DNA from: Roseomonas alba
GTDB taxonomy: Bacteria > Pseudomonadota > Alphaproteobacteria > Acetobacterales > Acetobacteraceae
Reading direction: 5' to 3'
Length of the DNA: 64,000 nucleotides
Assembly: GCF_019430885.1 (NCBI RefSeq)
Contig: NZ_JAHYBZ010000004.1
Coordinates: 62,001-126,000, forward strand
In this document: piece after piece, positions 32,373 through 41,330 of the stretch
How positions within the stretch are numbered: position 1 is the stretch's first letter
How the letters are laid out: every line of letters begins with the position of its first letter
Translations under genes and position numbers: made by a program
Notes under the pieces: generated by a model
What the model saw: the letters and a program-made list of their open reading frames with translations, nothing else
What the model was told of the DNA's origin: nothing
Databases searched by the model: none

Positions 32373-33126
32373 GGGATCCGACGTCGCGCAGCGCCTCGGC
32401 AAGGCCCGAACCGCCTTCCACGGCCCAGTTCGGCCGGCGGATCGCTGCCAGCGTCTCCCGCACCAGAGCGCCGTTCTGGAAGGCAGAGACGACATCCCAG
32501 CCACCCTGCTTGACCAGACGGCTCGACATCTCGAACGCGCCGGTCACCCCGGCATGCCGCGCGACGTTGCGCAGCATCAGTGGATCGAGCAGGTCGATAT
32601 AGTTCAGCGGCAGGAAGGGCTTGCCCGCGGCATCGAGGCTGGTCGTCACCTCGTCGTAGAAGGTGCGGAAGGCGTCGCGCGCACCATGGAAGCGCTTCGG
32701 CTCGAACCACAGTGGCTCGGCCTCGACCGCTGCCCGGCCTTCGGTCTGCGCCCAGACCCCGGTCTGCGTGGCGCGGAGCTGGGAGGCGTGCACGGCGAGG
32801 AAATTCGGCCGGAACAGCACGATGCAGCGCCAGGCCGGATCGGCGATGATGCGCTCGCGCACCGCCGGTGCATGGTTCGGCAGCAGCTTCACGCCAAGGA
32901 TCGGCGTCGTACACTCCCGCGTCAGGCGATCGAGGAAGCCCTGCGGATCGGCGTCTCGCTCGGCTTTCAGCGCGTCGCGCCGGCCGCTCGCCAGATGCAC
33001 GGCGGCGGGGTTGAAGGGTTCCGGATGGAAGGTGACGCCAGGGATCGAATCCAGGCTGCTCACCAGGAAATTCGTACCCGTCCTCTGGTAGCCGAAGATG
33101 GCGATGCGGTGCTGGGGAAGCGGCAC
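32365..33126 (-). CDS. Sulfotransferase-like protein (Stf0-type)
   Basis: About 253 residues from GTG 33126. IAIFGYQRTGTNFLVSSLDSI at residues 8-28 is the PAPS 5'-phosphosulfate loop, and CIVLFRPNFLAVHASQLRAT near 125 is the 3'-phosphate site. The middle KLLPNH and FHPEPFNPAAVH segments are typical of bacterial sulfotransferases acting on glycans or glycolipids. Substrate is unknown. The GTG is preferred over a GTG/ATG 22 codons earlier because AAGGG lies nine bases upstream and the fold starts right after; the longer form is possible. It lies 62 bases after prfB on the same strand and overlaps the following hypothetical gene. Confidence 0.8.
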   Translation of the reverse strand: MPLPQHRIAIFGYQRTGTNFLVSSLDSIPGVTFHPEPFNPAAVHLASGRRDALKAERDADPQGFLDRLTRECTTPILGVKLLPNHAPAVRERIIADPAWRCIVLFRPNFLAVHASQLRATQTGVWAQTEGRAAVEAEPLWFEPKRFHGARDAFRTFYDEVTTSLDAAGKPFLPLNYIDLLDPLMLRNVARHAGVTGAFEMSSRLVKQGGWDVVSAFQNGALVRETLAAIRRPNWAVEGGSGLAEALRDVGSLG

Positions 33127-33188
33127 GGACGCGGACCCTTCAGCCGATGGCGGCGCGTTCGCGGCACGGCACCGCGACACGCCCGGGA

Positions 33189-34320
33189 TCAACGCGCCGC
33201 CGCACTCGCTTCGGACCGCGTCGCGCCGACACGCTGGGCAAGCGCGGCGGCCATGAACTCATCCAGGTCCCCATCCAGCACCGCGTCGGGGTTGCCCTTC
33301 TCCACGCTGGTGCGCAGGTCCTTCACCATCTGGTACGGCTGCAGGACGTAGGACCGGATCTGGTGGCCCCAGCCGATGTCGGTCTTGCCGGCCTCGACCG
33401 CGTCGCTCACCGCCTCGCGCTTGCGCAGCTCCAGCTCATAGAGCCGGGCCTTCAGCATCTCCATCGCGATGGCGCGGTTGCGGTGCTGGCTGCGGTCCTG
33501 GGTGGACGCCGCGATGATGCCGGTCGGGATATGCGTGAAGCGCACGCCCGATTCCGTCTTGTTGACGTGCTGCCCGCCGGCGCCCGAGGCGCGGAAGGTG
33601 TCGGTCTTCAGGTCGGCCGGGTTGATCTCGATCTCGATCTTGTCGTCGATCACCGGATAGACATAGACGCTGGCGAAGGAGGTCTGCCGCCGCGCCGCCG
33701 CGTCGAAGGGGCTGATGCGCACCAGCCGGTGCACGCCGCTCTCGGTCTTGAGCCAGCCATAGGCGTTGGGCCCACTCACCTGCACGGTCGCCGACTTGAT
33801 GCCGGCCTGCTCGCCTTCGGACTGCTCCGTCAGCGTCACCTTGTAGCCGCGCCGCTCGGCCCAGCGCATGTACATGCGCAGCAGCATCTGGGCCCAGTCC
33901 TGGGCCTCGGTACCGCCAGCACCCGCATTGACTTCCAGATAGGCGTCGTTGGCATCGGCCTCGCCGGACAGCAGGCTCTCGATCTCGAGCCGCTTGGCCT
34001 CGGCGGCGAAGCCTTCGAGGTCGGCGACAGCAGCATCGATGGTGGCCTCGTCTCCCTCGGCTTCCGCGAGTTCGATCAGGCCGAGCGCGTCGGCGACGTC
34101 ACGTTCGAGCTTCTGGACACCTTCCACCTGGCCGGCCAGCCGCCCGCGTTCGCGCATCACGCGACCGGCTTCGGCGGCATCGTTCCACAGCGTCGGGTCT
34201 TCGGCGCGGGCGTTCAGTTCTTCGAGGCGGCGAACGGCGACATCCCAGTCAAAGATGCCTCCTCAGCAGGGACACCGAAGCGGTGATCTGCTCGTTCAGG
34301 GATTCTGCTTCAGCTCGCAT
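33189..34320 (-). CDS. prfB: Peptide chain release factor 2, programmed +1 frameshift
   Basis: Recognises UGA and UAA stop codons and triggers peptide release. The zero frame runs from ATG 34320 for 23 codons to CTT TGA; a +1 shift then continues as [15 protein letters not shown] to the stop at 33189, giving 376 residues. The catalytic GGQ is in [18 protein letters not shown] and the RF2 specificity tripeptide SPF in [12 protein letters not shown]. The frameshift site has AGGAGG three bases before CTT TGA C, as in Escherichia coli, so RF2 controls its own synthesis. It follows mrcA by nine bases. Annotating only the second frame from an internal ATG would lose the N-terminus. Confidence 0.97.
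34248..34263 (-). promoter_or_regulatory. prfB recoding site
   Basis: On the minus strand AGGAGG (34263-34258), CAT, CTT, in-frame TGA (34251-34249) and C. The internal Shine-Dalgarno-like element three bases before the CTT slippery codon and the weak UGAC stop context match the known RF2 autoregulatory frameshift. Confidence 0.96.
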
Positions 34321-34329
34321 GGGACGCGC

Positions 34330-36984
34330 TCAATAGAGGCCGCCCAGGCTGCTGTCGAGGCCGGTTGCGGTGCCGCCGCCGCCGCCATCCCCGCCGCTGC
34401 TGCCCGCACCCCAGCGCCGGGCGGCATTCTCGGTGCCGGGGCGGAAGGCTTCGAGAATCGAGCCATTGCCGACATTGATGCGCACCAGCGCCACGCCCGG
34501 CGGCGCGCGGAACGGTACGGCCGGACTGTCGCGCAGCGCGGCGGCGAGCACGTCGTGGAAGATCGGCGCGGCATTGCCGCCGCCCGTCTCGCCGCTCCCC
34601 AGGGTGCGCGGCTCGTCGTAGCCCATCCACACCGCGATCACGATGTCGGGGGTGAAGCCGACGAACCAATTGTCCTTGTAGTCGTCGGTCGTGCCGGTCT
34701 TGCCCGCGATCGGGCGGTTCAGCCCCGCCCCGGCGCGCGTGCCGGTGCCGCGCTGGACCACGCCCTGCAGCAGCGAGACCATCTGGTACGCCGAGATCGG
34801 GTCGGTCGCCTGGTGCCGCTGCGGCCGCCCGGCCGCATCCGACGCATCCGCCGGCGCCTCGGGCGGGAAGACGAGGTCCGGCGGCCCGCCCTCCACTGCC
34901 GGCGCGGCGCAGGTCGCGCAGACGCGGCGGTCCGCGCGCCAGATCACCCGGCCGCGCCGGTCCTGCACGGAATCGATCAGGGTCGGCGGATTGTAGACAC
35001 CTCCATTGACGAAGGCCGCGTAGCCCGCCGCCATGCGCAGCACCGTCGTCTCACCCGCGCCGAGCGACAGGGCGAGGTAGCGCGGCATGTTGTCGATCAC
35101 GCCGAAGCGATGCGCGGAATCCGCGACCGCATCCATCCCGACCTGCTGCGCCACGCGCACGGTGACGAGGTTGAGGCTGCGTTCCAGCGCCTGGCGCATG
35201 GTCACCCAGCCATTGGCCTGGCCGGCGGTGTAGTTCTGCGGCCGCCACAGCCGCCCGCCCGACATCACCTCGATCGGTTCGTCGAGCAGTTCCGTGTTCG
35301 GCGGCACGCCCTGCTCCAGGGCGTTGATGTAGACGAAGGGCTTGAACGAGGAACCGGGCTGCCGCTGCGCCTGGGTCGCGCGGTTGAACCAGGACCGCTC
35401 GAAGGACCAGCCGCCCACCATGGCGAGCACGCGGCCCGTCTGCGGGTCGAGCGCGACCACCGCACCCTCGACCTGCGGCATCTGGCGCAGCTCCAGCCGC
35501 TCCGGCCGCGCCGAGCGGCCCTGGGCGGCCAGTTGCGTCGGCATCTGCTCGACGAACACCACGTCGCCGACGCTGACGACCTGGTTCATGCGGGAGGGCT
35601 GGCCACCCACGATCCGGCCGTCGCGCGCCGCGCGCGCCCAGGACAGGTCCTGCACATACATCCGCCCGGTCTGCGCCTGTGGCGCGCCCCGGCCGCCATC
35701 GCCGCGCTCAACCCAGCCGAGCGTCGCGTCAGTCCCGCGTACCTCGAGCACGACGGCGAGCTTCCACTCGGGCAGGCCGCCGGCCGGACGCTGGAAGCCC
35801 TCGAGCGCGGGCATCCATTCCGTCGTCCCGGCGGGAATGGTGCCGAGCGCCCCCCGCCAGCCGCCACGCCGGCGGTCATAGGCGACCAGCCCGTCGCGCA
35901 GCGCCTTCTCGGCCGCGGTCTGCAAGGCGGGTTCGAGGCTGGTGCGCACCACCAGCCCGCCCATCGTCGTCTGCTCCGCGCCGAAGCGCTGGATCAGTTC
36001 GCGGCGGACTTCCTCAGTGAAGTGCTGGCCGACGGCCACGACCTCGGGCCGGCGGGACGGCCGCGGGACAATCGGCTCCGCCTTGGCGTAGCGCGCTTCC
36101 TCATGGGTGATGTAGCCGTCCTCGGCCATGCGATCGAGCACCCAGTCGCGCCGGGCGCGCGCCGCATCGGGGAAGCGCAGCGGGTTGTAGTTGTTGGGTG
36201 CCTTGGGCAGGGCGGCGAGGAAGGCCATTTCGGCCACCGTCAGCTCGTCGAGCCCCTTGTTGAAATAGGCCTGGGCGGCCGCGGCCACGCCATAGGCGGA
36301 TTGGCCGAGGAAAATCTCGTTCAGGTAGAGTTCGAGAATACGGTCCTTGGACAGCGCCTGCTCCAGGCGCACGGCGAGGATCGCCTCACGCACCTTGCGC
36401 ATGAGGGAGCGTTCGTTGCCCACCAGCATGTTCTTGGCGACCTGCTGGGTGATGGTCGAGGCACCGCCCATGCGCCGGCCCGACCCGTAATTCTCCGCCG
36501 CCGTCAGCAGGGCGCGCCCGATGCCGAGCGGATCGACGCCGGCATGTTCCCAGAAGCGCTGATCCTCGGCCGAGACGAAAGCCTGCTGCAGACGCTGCGG
36601 GATGGCCTCGATCGGCACGAAGATGCGGCGCTCGGTGGCCAGTTCCGCGGTCAGGCGGCTGTCGGCCGCGTAGATGCGGCTCATCTGCGGCGGGTCGTAA
36701 TCGGCCAGCCAGCGATAATCGGGCAGTTCCTGCGCGATCTGGTGATAGACCCCGTAGCCCGCGACGGCCGCGATCAGCCCGCCGCCCACCACCAGGACCG
36801 TGAGGGCCCCGAGCGCGCCGCGCCGCCGGCGCCGCCGCCTCGCCTTCGCGGCATTGTCGCGGCCCTTGGGGGGCGTGCCCTCCGGCTCGGAGGAGGGATT
36901 GGGAGCCGCACCGGGCGCCCCGCCACGCCGCGTGGTGCGGCGAGGATCGAGCGGGACGTCGGCACGGAGATCAGGAGAGCTCAT
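34330..36984 (-). CDS. mrcA: Penicillin-binding protein 1A
   Basis: 884 residues; a bifunctional peptidoglycan glycosyltransferase/transpeptidase anchored in the inner membrane. A basic cytoplasmic tail (KARRRRRRRG) precedes one membrane helix near 58-80. The GT51 domain has FVSAEDQRFWEHAGVDPLG and GGASTITQQVAKNML. The transpeptidase domain has the active-site PGSSFKPFVYINAL, the SLN-type second motif in ERSLNLVTVR, and AGKTGTTDDYKDNWFVG. An OB-like insertion around 330-450 is typical of PBP1A. The glycine-rich tail (SSGGDGGGGG) is unstructured. ATG 36984 begins MSSPDLRAD. It sits between amiC and prfB, a common alphaproteobacterial order. Confidence 0.96.
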   Translation of the reverse strand: MSSPDLRADVPLDPRRTTRRGGAPGAAPNPSSEPEGTPPKGRDNAAKARRRRRRRGALGALTVLVVGGGLIAAVAGYGVYHQIAQELPDYRWLADYDPPQMSRIYAADSRLTAELATERRIFVPIEAIPQRLQQAFVSAEDQRFWEHAGVDPLGIGRALLTAAENYGSGRRMGGASTITQQVAKNMLVGNERSLMRKVREAILAVRLEQALSKDRILELYLNEIFLGQSAYGVAAAAQAYFNKGLDELTVAEMAFLAALPKAPNNYNPLRFPDAARARRDWVLDRMAEDGYITHEEARYAKAEPIVPRPSRRPEVVAVGQHFTEEVRRELIQRFGAEQTTMGGLVVRTSLEPALQTAAEKALRDGLVAYDRRRGGWRGALGTIPAGTTEWMPALEGFQRPAGGLPEWKLAVVLEVRGTDATLGWVERGDGGRGAPQAQTGRMYVQDLSWARAARDGRIVGGQPSRMNQVVSVGDVVFVEQMPTQLAAQGRSARPERLELRQMPQVEGAVVALDPQTGRVLAMVGGWSFERSWFNRATQAQRQPGSSFKPFVYINALEQGVPPNTELLDEPIEVMSGGRLWRPQNYTAGQANGWVTMRQALERSLNLVTVRVAQQVGMDAVADSAHRFGVIDNMPRYLALSLGAGETTVLRMAAGYAAFVNGGVYNPPTLIDSVQDRRGRVIWRADRRVCATCAAPAVEGGPPDLVFPPEAPADASDAAGRPQRHQATDPISAYQMVSLLQGVVQRGTGTRAGAGLNRPIAGKTGTTDDYKDNWFVGFTPDIVIAVWMGYDEPRTLGSGETGGGNAAPIFHDVLAAALRDSPAVPFRAPPGVALVRINVGNGSILEAFRPGTENAARRWGAGSSGGDGGGGGTATGLDSSLGGLY

Positions 36985-37099
36985 CGCGGAAGCAATACAC
37001 CGGAGCGCGCCGAGGGGCGACACTTGCTGGAACCGGTAGGTGGGCGGGCGCTGCGCCGCACGCAATGGGTCGGAAGCGGCCTGGGCCGACCCGGCAGGG

Positions 37100-38236
37100 T
37101 CACCCGGCCTGGGCCTGCAACGGTGTCGAATCGAGCCATTGCTTCACCGCCCGCGACAAAGCGAGGGTCAGCCGCGCCCTGTGACTGGCCTGCTGCAAGG
37201 CCGCCTCGTCGCGCGGGTCGGACAGGAAGCCGAGTTCGACCAGCGCCGAGGGGATCTCCGGCGATTTCAGCACGACGAAGGCGGCCTCGCGATGCGTGTT
37301 GGGCAGGAGCTGCACCTGCTCGCCCAGTTCCCGCACCGCATGGCGCGCGAGGCGCGATGAGCCGGCCCGCGTCTCCTGCCGCATCAGGCTCAGCAGGATG
37401 CGCTGCACATCGGGGCTGACCGAAGGCAGGCGCAACCCGCCCGCGAGGTCGGCGCGGTTCTCGCGCCGGGCCAGCGCCTCGGACATCGCATCGGAAGCCG
37501 TCTCCGAAAGTGTATAGACCGAGGCGCCGCGGGCGCCCGGTGCGCTGTCCGCATGGATGGACAGAAACAGCGCGGCCTCCCGCCGGCGGGCGAACTCGAC
37601 CCGGTCTGCGAGGGGGACGAAGACGTCGCGCGTGCGCGTCAGCACCACCCGGCAGCTTCGCATCGCCTCGAGCCGGCGCTTCAGTTCCAGCGCGGTGGCC
37701 AGAACGATCCGTTTCTCATGCACCCCAGTGGCGCCGATCGCCCCCGGGTCGCGGCCGCCATGACCGGGATCGAGCACCACCAGCGGCAGCGGACCGGTGC
37801 CGCGCGCGGTGCCGGCAAGTATCTCGCGCCCCGCCCGAACCGCCGCGGCATAGCGGGAGGCCTGGACCGGGCTGATATCGATCACGATATGGCCCGCCTG
37901 CGCCGGCCCAGGCCGCGCGAGCGCTGGCCGCGCGAGGTCCACCAGCAAGGCGTCGTCCGCGGCGACATATCGCATTCCGCTGACCGGCCCCGTGCCGCGC
38001 AAGTTTGCCCCGCCGCGCCAGGTACTGCCGGGCAAGGCCAGGACGAGGCGGGTCGGGCTGGCCTCGGCACGGAGGGTCCAACGCTGCTCGCCCTGGACGG
38101 CGATGACCAGACGCGCACGATCGCCCACGCCGGCCAGGCTGGCGTCGGTCAGGCTGGCCGCGCGCAACGGCGACGCGGCAGCCATCAGGCCGAACCCCAA
38201 AAGGGAGCGTCGGCCGATGGACGGCAAAACGATCAT
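37100..38236 (-). CDS. amiC: N-acetylmuramoyl-L-alanine amidase with AMIN domain
   Basis: 378 residues. A twin-arginine-like export signal (SIGRRSLLGFGLMAAASPLRA) is followed by an AMIN domain (about 30-125) and an Amidase_3 zinc domain (about 150-370). The zinc ligands sit in VVLDPGHGGRDPGAIG, the glutamate in VHEKRIVLATAL, the later histidine in LFLSIHADSAP, and the final glutamate in SALVELGFLSD. It cleaves the amide between muramic acid and the peptide stem, aiding septum splitting. Tat export is known for E. coli AmiA/AmiC. It lies 115 bases upstream of mrcA on the same strand; AAGGGGA precedes the ATG. Confidence 0.95.
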   Translation of the reverse strand: MIVLPSIGRRSLLGFGLMAAASPLRAASLTDASLAGVGDRARLVIAVQGEQRWTLRAEASPTRLVLALPGSTWRGGANLRGTGPVSGMRYVAADDALLVDLARPALARPGPAQAGHIVIDISPVQASRYAAAVRAGREILAGTARGTGPLPLVVLDPGHGGRDPGAIGATGVHEKRIVLATALELKRRLEAMRSCRVVLTRTRDVFVPLADRVEFARRREAALFLSIHADSAPGARGASVYTLSETASDAMSEALARRENRADLAGGLRLPSVSPDVQRILLSLMRQETRAGSSRLARHAVRELGEQVQLLPNTHREAAFVVLKSPEIPSALVELGFLSDPRDEAALQQASHRARLTLALSRAVKQWLDSTPLQAQAG

Positions 38237-38420
38237 TCCCCTTCTCCGGCCCGAACCCCCGAGCCTTGCCGGGTATTATGTCATGATTTTCAGTTAGTTG
38301 CCACCGCTTATTTCAAGTGGTGTGTGATCGGGCGGGCCGCTCCCGGGCGCGTCCTTCGCAGATGTCGAGCCGGGATCTGACCTCGCCCCCTGCTGGCGCG
38401 AAGCCGTGCTTCGTCCCCGA

Positions 38421-38442
38421 CCAAAGGCCGAAAGGCCCTTCG
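38421..38442 (+). repeat. Dispersed repeat, family 1, remnant copy G
   Basis: CCAAAGGCC, GAAA, GGCCCTTCGG keeps only the second hairpin, with one expanded base. A weak GAAGC / GCTTC hairpin just before it may be the decayed first hairpin. The remaining gap 38237-38636 shows no gene; a stretch near 38486 faintly resembles the interior of the C-D pair. Confidence 0.6.
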
Positions 38443-38636
38443 GAACCCCAGGCTGGTGCCGGGCGCGGCATGGCCGCTCCTGAGCCAACGCGATTGCAGT
38501 CCAGGGCTTCCGGGTACCAGCGGCACCCATTCACCTGGTGCGGCAAGGCCGACGGGCAGCCCTGGCGGGATGGCGCGCACGGGCGGAGCATCGCCAATCT
38601 TCTGGCCTTCCCGGCGATCAGGGGAAGCCGCGGACG

Positions 38637-40244
38637 TCAGGCTGCCCTGCGCACCATCTCCGCTGCCCGTTCCGCAAGCATCAGCACGGCGGGATGGATG
38701 TTGGAGGACGGAACCAGCGGGAACACCGATGCATCCACGACGCGTAGCCCCGTCACGCCGCGCACGCGCAGTTCCGGGTCCACCACGGCACGGTCGTCGG
38801 CGCCCATGCGGTTGGTGCCGCAGGGATGATAGACGGTCGCGCCGTTGGCGCGGATGTAGTCCAGCACCTGGCTGTCGGTCTGGGTGTCGGCGCCGGGGCA
38901 TTCCTCGCCCTCGATCAGTCGGGCGAAGGGCTCGGTCTTCGCGATCAGCCGGCCGAGCCGGTGGCTTTCCAGCATGATGCGGATGTCGGAGGCGGCGGAG
39001 AGGTAGTTCGCGCGGATCACCGGCTTGATGTCGGCGTTGGGCGCGCGAAGCGTCAGCTCACCACGACTGTCGGGACGGCAGACGCAGTAGTTGAAGGTAA
39101 AACCCGGGTATTTCGCGAGCTGGCTGGCGCCGCGCGACTGGTCGCCGAGGGAGAAGTTCACGAACTGGAACTGCACCTCGGGTTCCTCGGAGCCGGGCAG
39201 GACGCGGGCGAAGAGACTGGCTTCGGACGCACCGACGGCCATCTGGTTCTTGCCGCGCGTCAGCCAGCCGAGGCCGAGGCCAGCGGCGCGGATCGGGTTC
39301 GCCATGATCTCGTTGAGCGTGCCGCAGGGCTTGGTGCGGAAGGCATAGCGGATCATGAAGTGGTCCTGGAGGTTCTTGCCGACCTCCGGCGCATGGGCGG
39401 TGACGGGGATGCCCATGGATTGCAGCGCGGCGCCGTCGCCGATGCCGGACAGCATGAGCAGCTTGGGGCTTTCGATGGCGCCGGCGCACAGGATGACCTC
39501 CCGCCGCGCGAGCCAAGTCTCCTCGCCATCCTTGCCGCGCAGCACGGCGCCGATGGCGCGGCCGTCGCGGAACAGGATGCGCTGGGCGACGCGTTCGACC
39601 TCCACCGTCAGGTTCGGCCGGCCGAGGGCGGGCTTGAGGTAGGCGGTCGCCGGCGACCAGCGCCAGCCGCGATGGACGTTGAGCTGGTTGGGGGCGACGC
39701 CTTCGAACCACGCGCCGTTGTTGTCGGCGTTGCGGGCGAAGCCGAGTGATTCGCAGGCCTCGACAAAGGCGCGACAGCCGGCGGAGGGTTCGGGGACTTC
39801 GCCGATCTGCACGGGGCCGTCCTTCCCGCGATAGTCGCTGTCGGGTCCGTGGAAGGTCTCGAGCTTGCGGAAGGCGGGCAGGCAATCGTCATAGGACCAG
39901 CCTCGTGCCCCGGATTGCGCCCAGCGGTCGTAGTCGCGCGGGGAACCGCGCAGGAAGACCAGGCCGTTCACGCTGCCCGACCCGCCGATGACGCGCCCGC
40001 GCGGCCAGTAGAGGCTGCGGCCGCCGAGCTCGGGCTCGGCCTCGGTCTGGTAGTTCCAGTCGAATTTGCGGGTCACGTAGAGCCGCGCGAAGCCCATCGG
40101 GATGTGGATCCAGGGATTGCGGTCCCAGGGGCCGGCCTCGAGCAGCGCGACCTGCGCTGTCGGGTCCTCCGACAAGCGCGCGGCCATGACGCAGCCGGCG
40201 GATCCGCCGCCCAGGATGACGTAGTCGGCTTCACGGGTGATCAC
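38637..40244 (-). CDS. GMC family FAD oxidoreductase
   Basis: 535 residues of a glucose-methanol-choline oxidoreductase. The FAD dinucleotide site is YVILGGGSAGCVMAARLSE at 8-26. GMC signature 1 is GRVIGGSGSVNGLVFLRGSP near 85, signature 2 GAIESPKLLMLSGIG near 255, and the catalytic His/Asn region HPCGTNRMG and SNIHPAVLMLAE lies at the C-terminus. It is of choline dehydrogenase/alcohol oxidase size and probably oxidises an alcohol; the substrate is not determinable. No signal peptide. It diverges from the amidohydrolase at 40333 with 88 bases between, which should hold both promoters. Confidence 0.93.
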   Translation of the reverse strand: MITREADYVILGGGSAGCVMAARLSEDPTAQVALLEAGPWDRNPWIHIPMGFARLYVTRKFDWNYQTEAEPELGGRSLYWPRGRVIGGSGSVNGLVFLRGSPRDYDRWAQSGARGWSYDDCLPAFRKLETFHGPDSDYRGKDGPVQIGEVPEPSAGCRAFVEACESLGFARNADNNGAWFEGVAPNQLNVHRGWRWSPATAYLKPALGRPNLTVEVERVAQRILFRDGRAIGAVLRGKDGEETWLARREVILCAGAIESPKLLMLSGIGDGAALQSMGIPVTAHAPEVGKNLQDHFMIRYAFRTKPCGTLNEIMANPIRAAGLGLGWLTRGKNQMAVGASEASLFARVLPGSEEPEVQFQFVNFSLGDQSRGASQLAKYPGFTFNYCVCRPDSRGELTLRAPNADIKPVIRANYLSAASDIRIMLESHRLGRLIAKTEPFARLIEGEECPGADTQTDSQVLDYIRANGATVYHPCGTNRMGADDRAVVDPELRVRGVTGLRVVDASVFPLVPSSNIHPAVLMLAERAAEMVRRAA

Positions 40245-40332
40245 GCGGTTTCCCCCAATCCCTGTTCTTGCCGGTATCGAACACGATCTTGCGGCGTTGG
40301 GTAAGGGTGCGTCGGTGGACTAGGCTGAGGGG

Positions 40333-41187
40333 ATGAGACCCTGCCTCCCGCCGCTCGACGTGACCCCCGCGCCGTCCTGGACCGCGCCGGACCTCGCCTG
40401 CGACTGCCATTTCCACATCTTCGGACCCTATGACCGGTTTCCGCTGGATGCGGGGCGGCATTACGACCCGGCAGCGGCGCTGATCCCGGCCTATGAGCGG
40501 GTGGCGACGGCGCTGGGGCTGACGCGGCGCGTGATCGTGCAGCCCTCGGTCTATGGGACGGATAATCGCTGCTCGCTGGATGCGGCGGCGCGGTTCGGGC
40601 TGGATCACGCGCGGGTCGTCGCGGTGGTCGATCCGGCGATCAGCGATGCGGAACTGCGCGCGCTGCATGACGGCGGCACGCGCGGGCTGCGCTTCAATCT
40701 GGTCAGCGGCAATGGCGCGCCGGTCGAGGCGCTGGACGCCATGGCCCGGCGCATCGCGCCGATGGGATGGCATCTGCAACTCTACGTCTCGGGCGCGGTG
40801 CTGGCGGAGATCGCGCCGAAGCTCGCGACACTGCCGGTCGAGGTCGTGATCGACCACATGGGCGGCGTTCGCGCGGCCGAGGGCGTCGGCGCGCCGGGTT
40901 TCCAGGCGCTGCTGCGGCTGCTCGGGTCCGGGCGCGCCTGGGTGAAGCTGTGCGGGTATCGCATCTCGGCCGGACCGCCCTTCGGCGATGTCGCGCCCTT
41001 CGCGACAGCGCTGCTCGATGCCGCGCCGGAGCGCTGCGTCTGGGGCACCGACTGGCCGCATCCGTCGCTGTCGGCGTGGATGCCGGAGGATGGAGCCCTG
41101 TTCGACCTGCTCGGCGCCTGGGCATCGGATGCTGTGCTGCGAAAGCGCGTGCTGGTGGACAATCCGGCGCGGCTCTACGGCTTCTGA
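40333..41187 (+). CDS. Amidohydrolase-family lactonase-like hydrolase
   Basis: 284 residues of a TIM-barrel amidohydrolase (2-pyrone-4,6-dicarboxylate lactonase-like). The first metal-site motif DCHFHIFGP lies near residue 24-32, RVIVQPSVYGTDN near 65, RGLRFNLVSG near 115, EVVIDHMGG near 173, and the late catalytic aspartate in CVWGTDWPHP near 235. Family members open lactones or cleave aromatic-derived dicarboxylates; the substrate here is unknown. GAGGGG sits directly before ATG 40333, closer than ideal. The divergent GMC oxidoreductase suggests shared control and possibly one catabolic route. Confidence 0.9.
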   Translation: MRPCLPPLDVTPAPSWTAPDLACDCHFHIFGPYDRFPLDAGRHYDPAAALIPAYERVATALGLTRRVIVQPSVYGTDNRCSLDAAARFGLDHARVVAVVDPAISDAELRALHDGGTRGLRFNLVSGNGAPVEALDAMARRIAPMGWHLQLYVSGAVLAEIAPKLATLPVEVVIDHMGGVRAAEGVGAPGFQALLRLLGSGRAWVKLCGYRISAGPPFGDVAPFATALLDAAPERCVWGTDWPHPSLSAWMPEDGALFDLLGAWASDAVLRKRVLVDNPARLYGF

Positions 41188-41330
41188 GACGACGCCGCCG
41201 GCACGATTGCCGGGAATGGACATCGGTTGCGCCGTGAGACCCTGGGCCCCGGGTGGTAGGCTGGGCGTGACCCGCCGCGGGATCGCAGGATCCGGCGTGG
41301 CGCCATGGCGTGGCAGGAAAGGGCAGCGGA

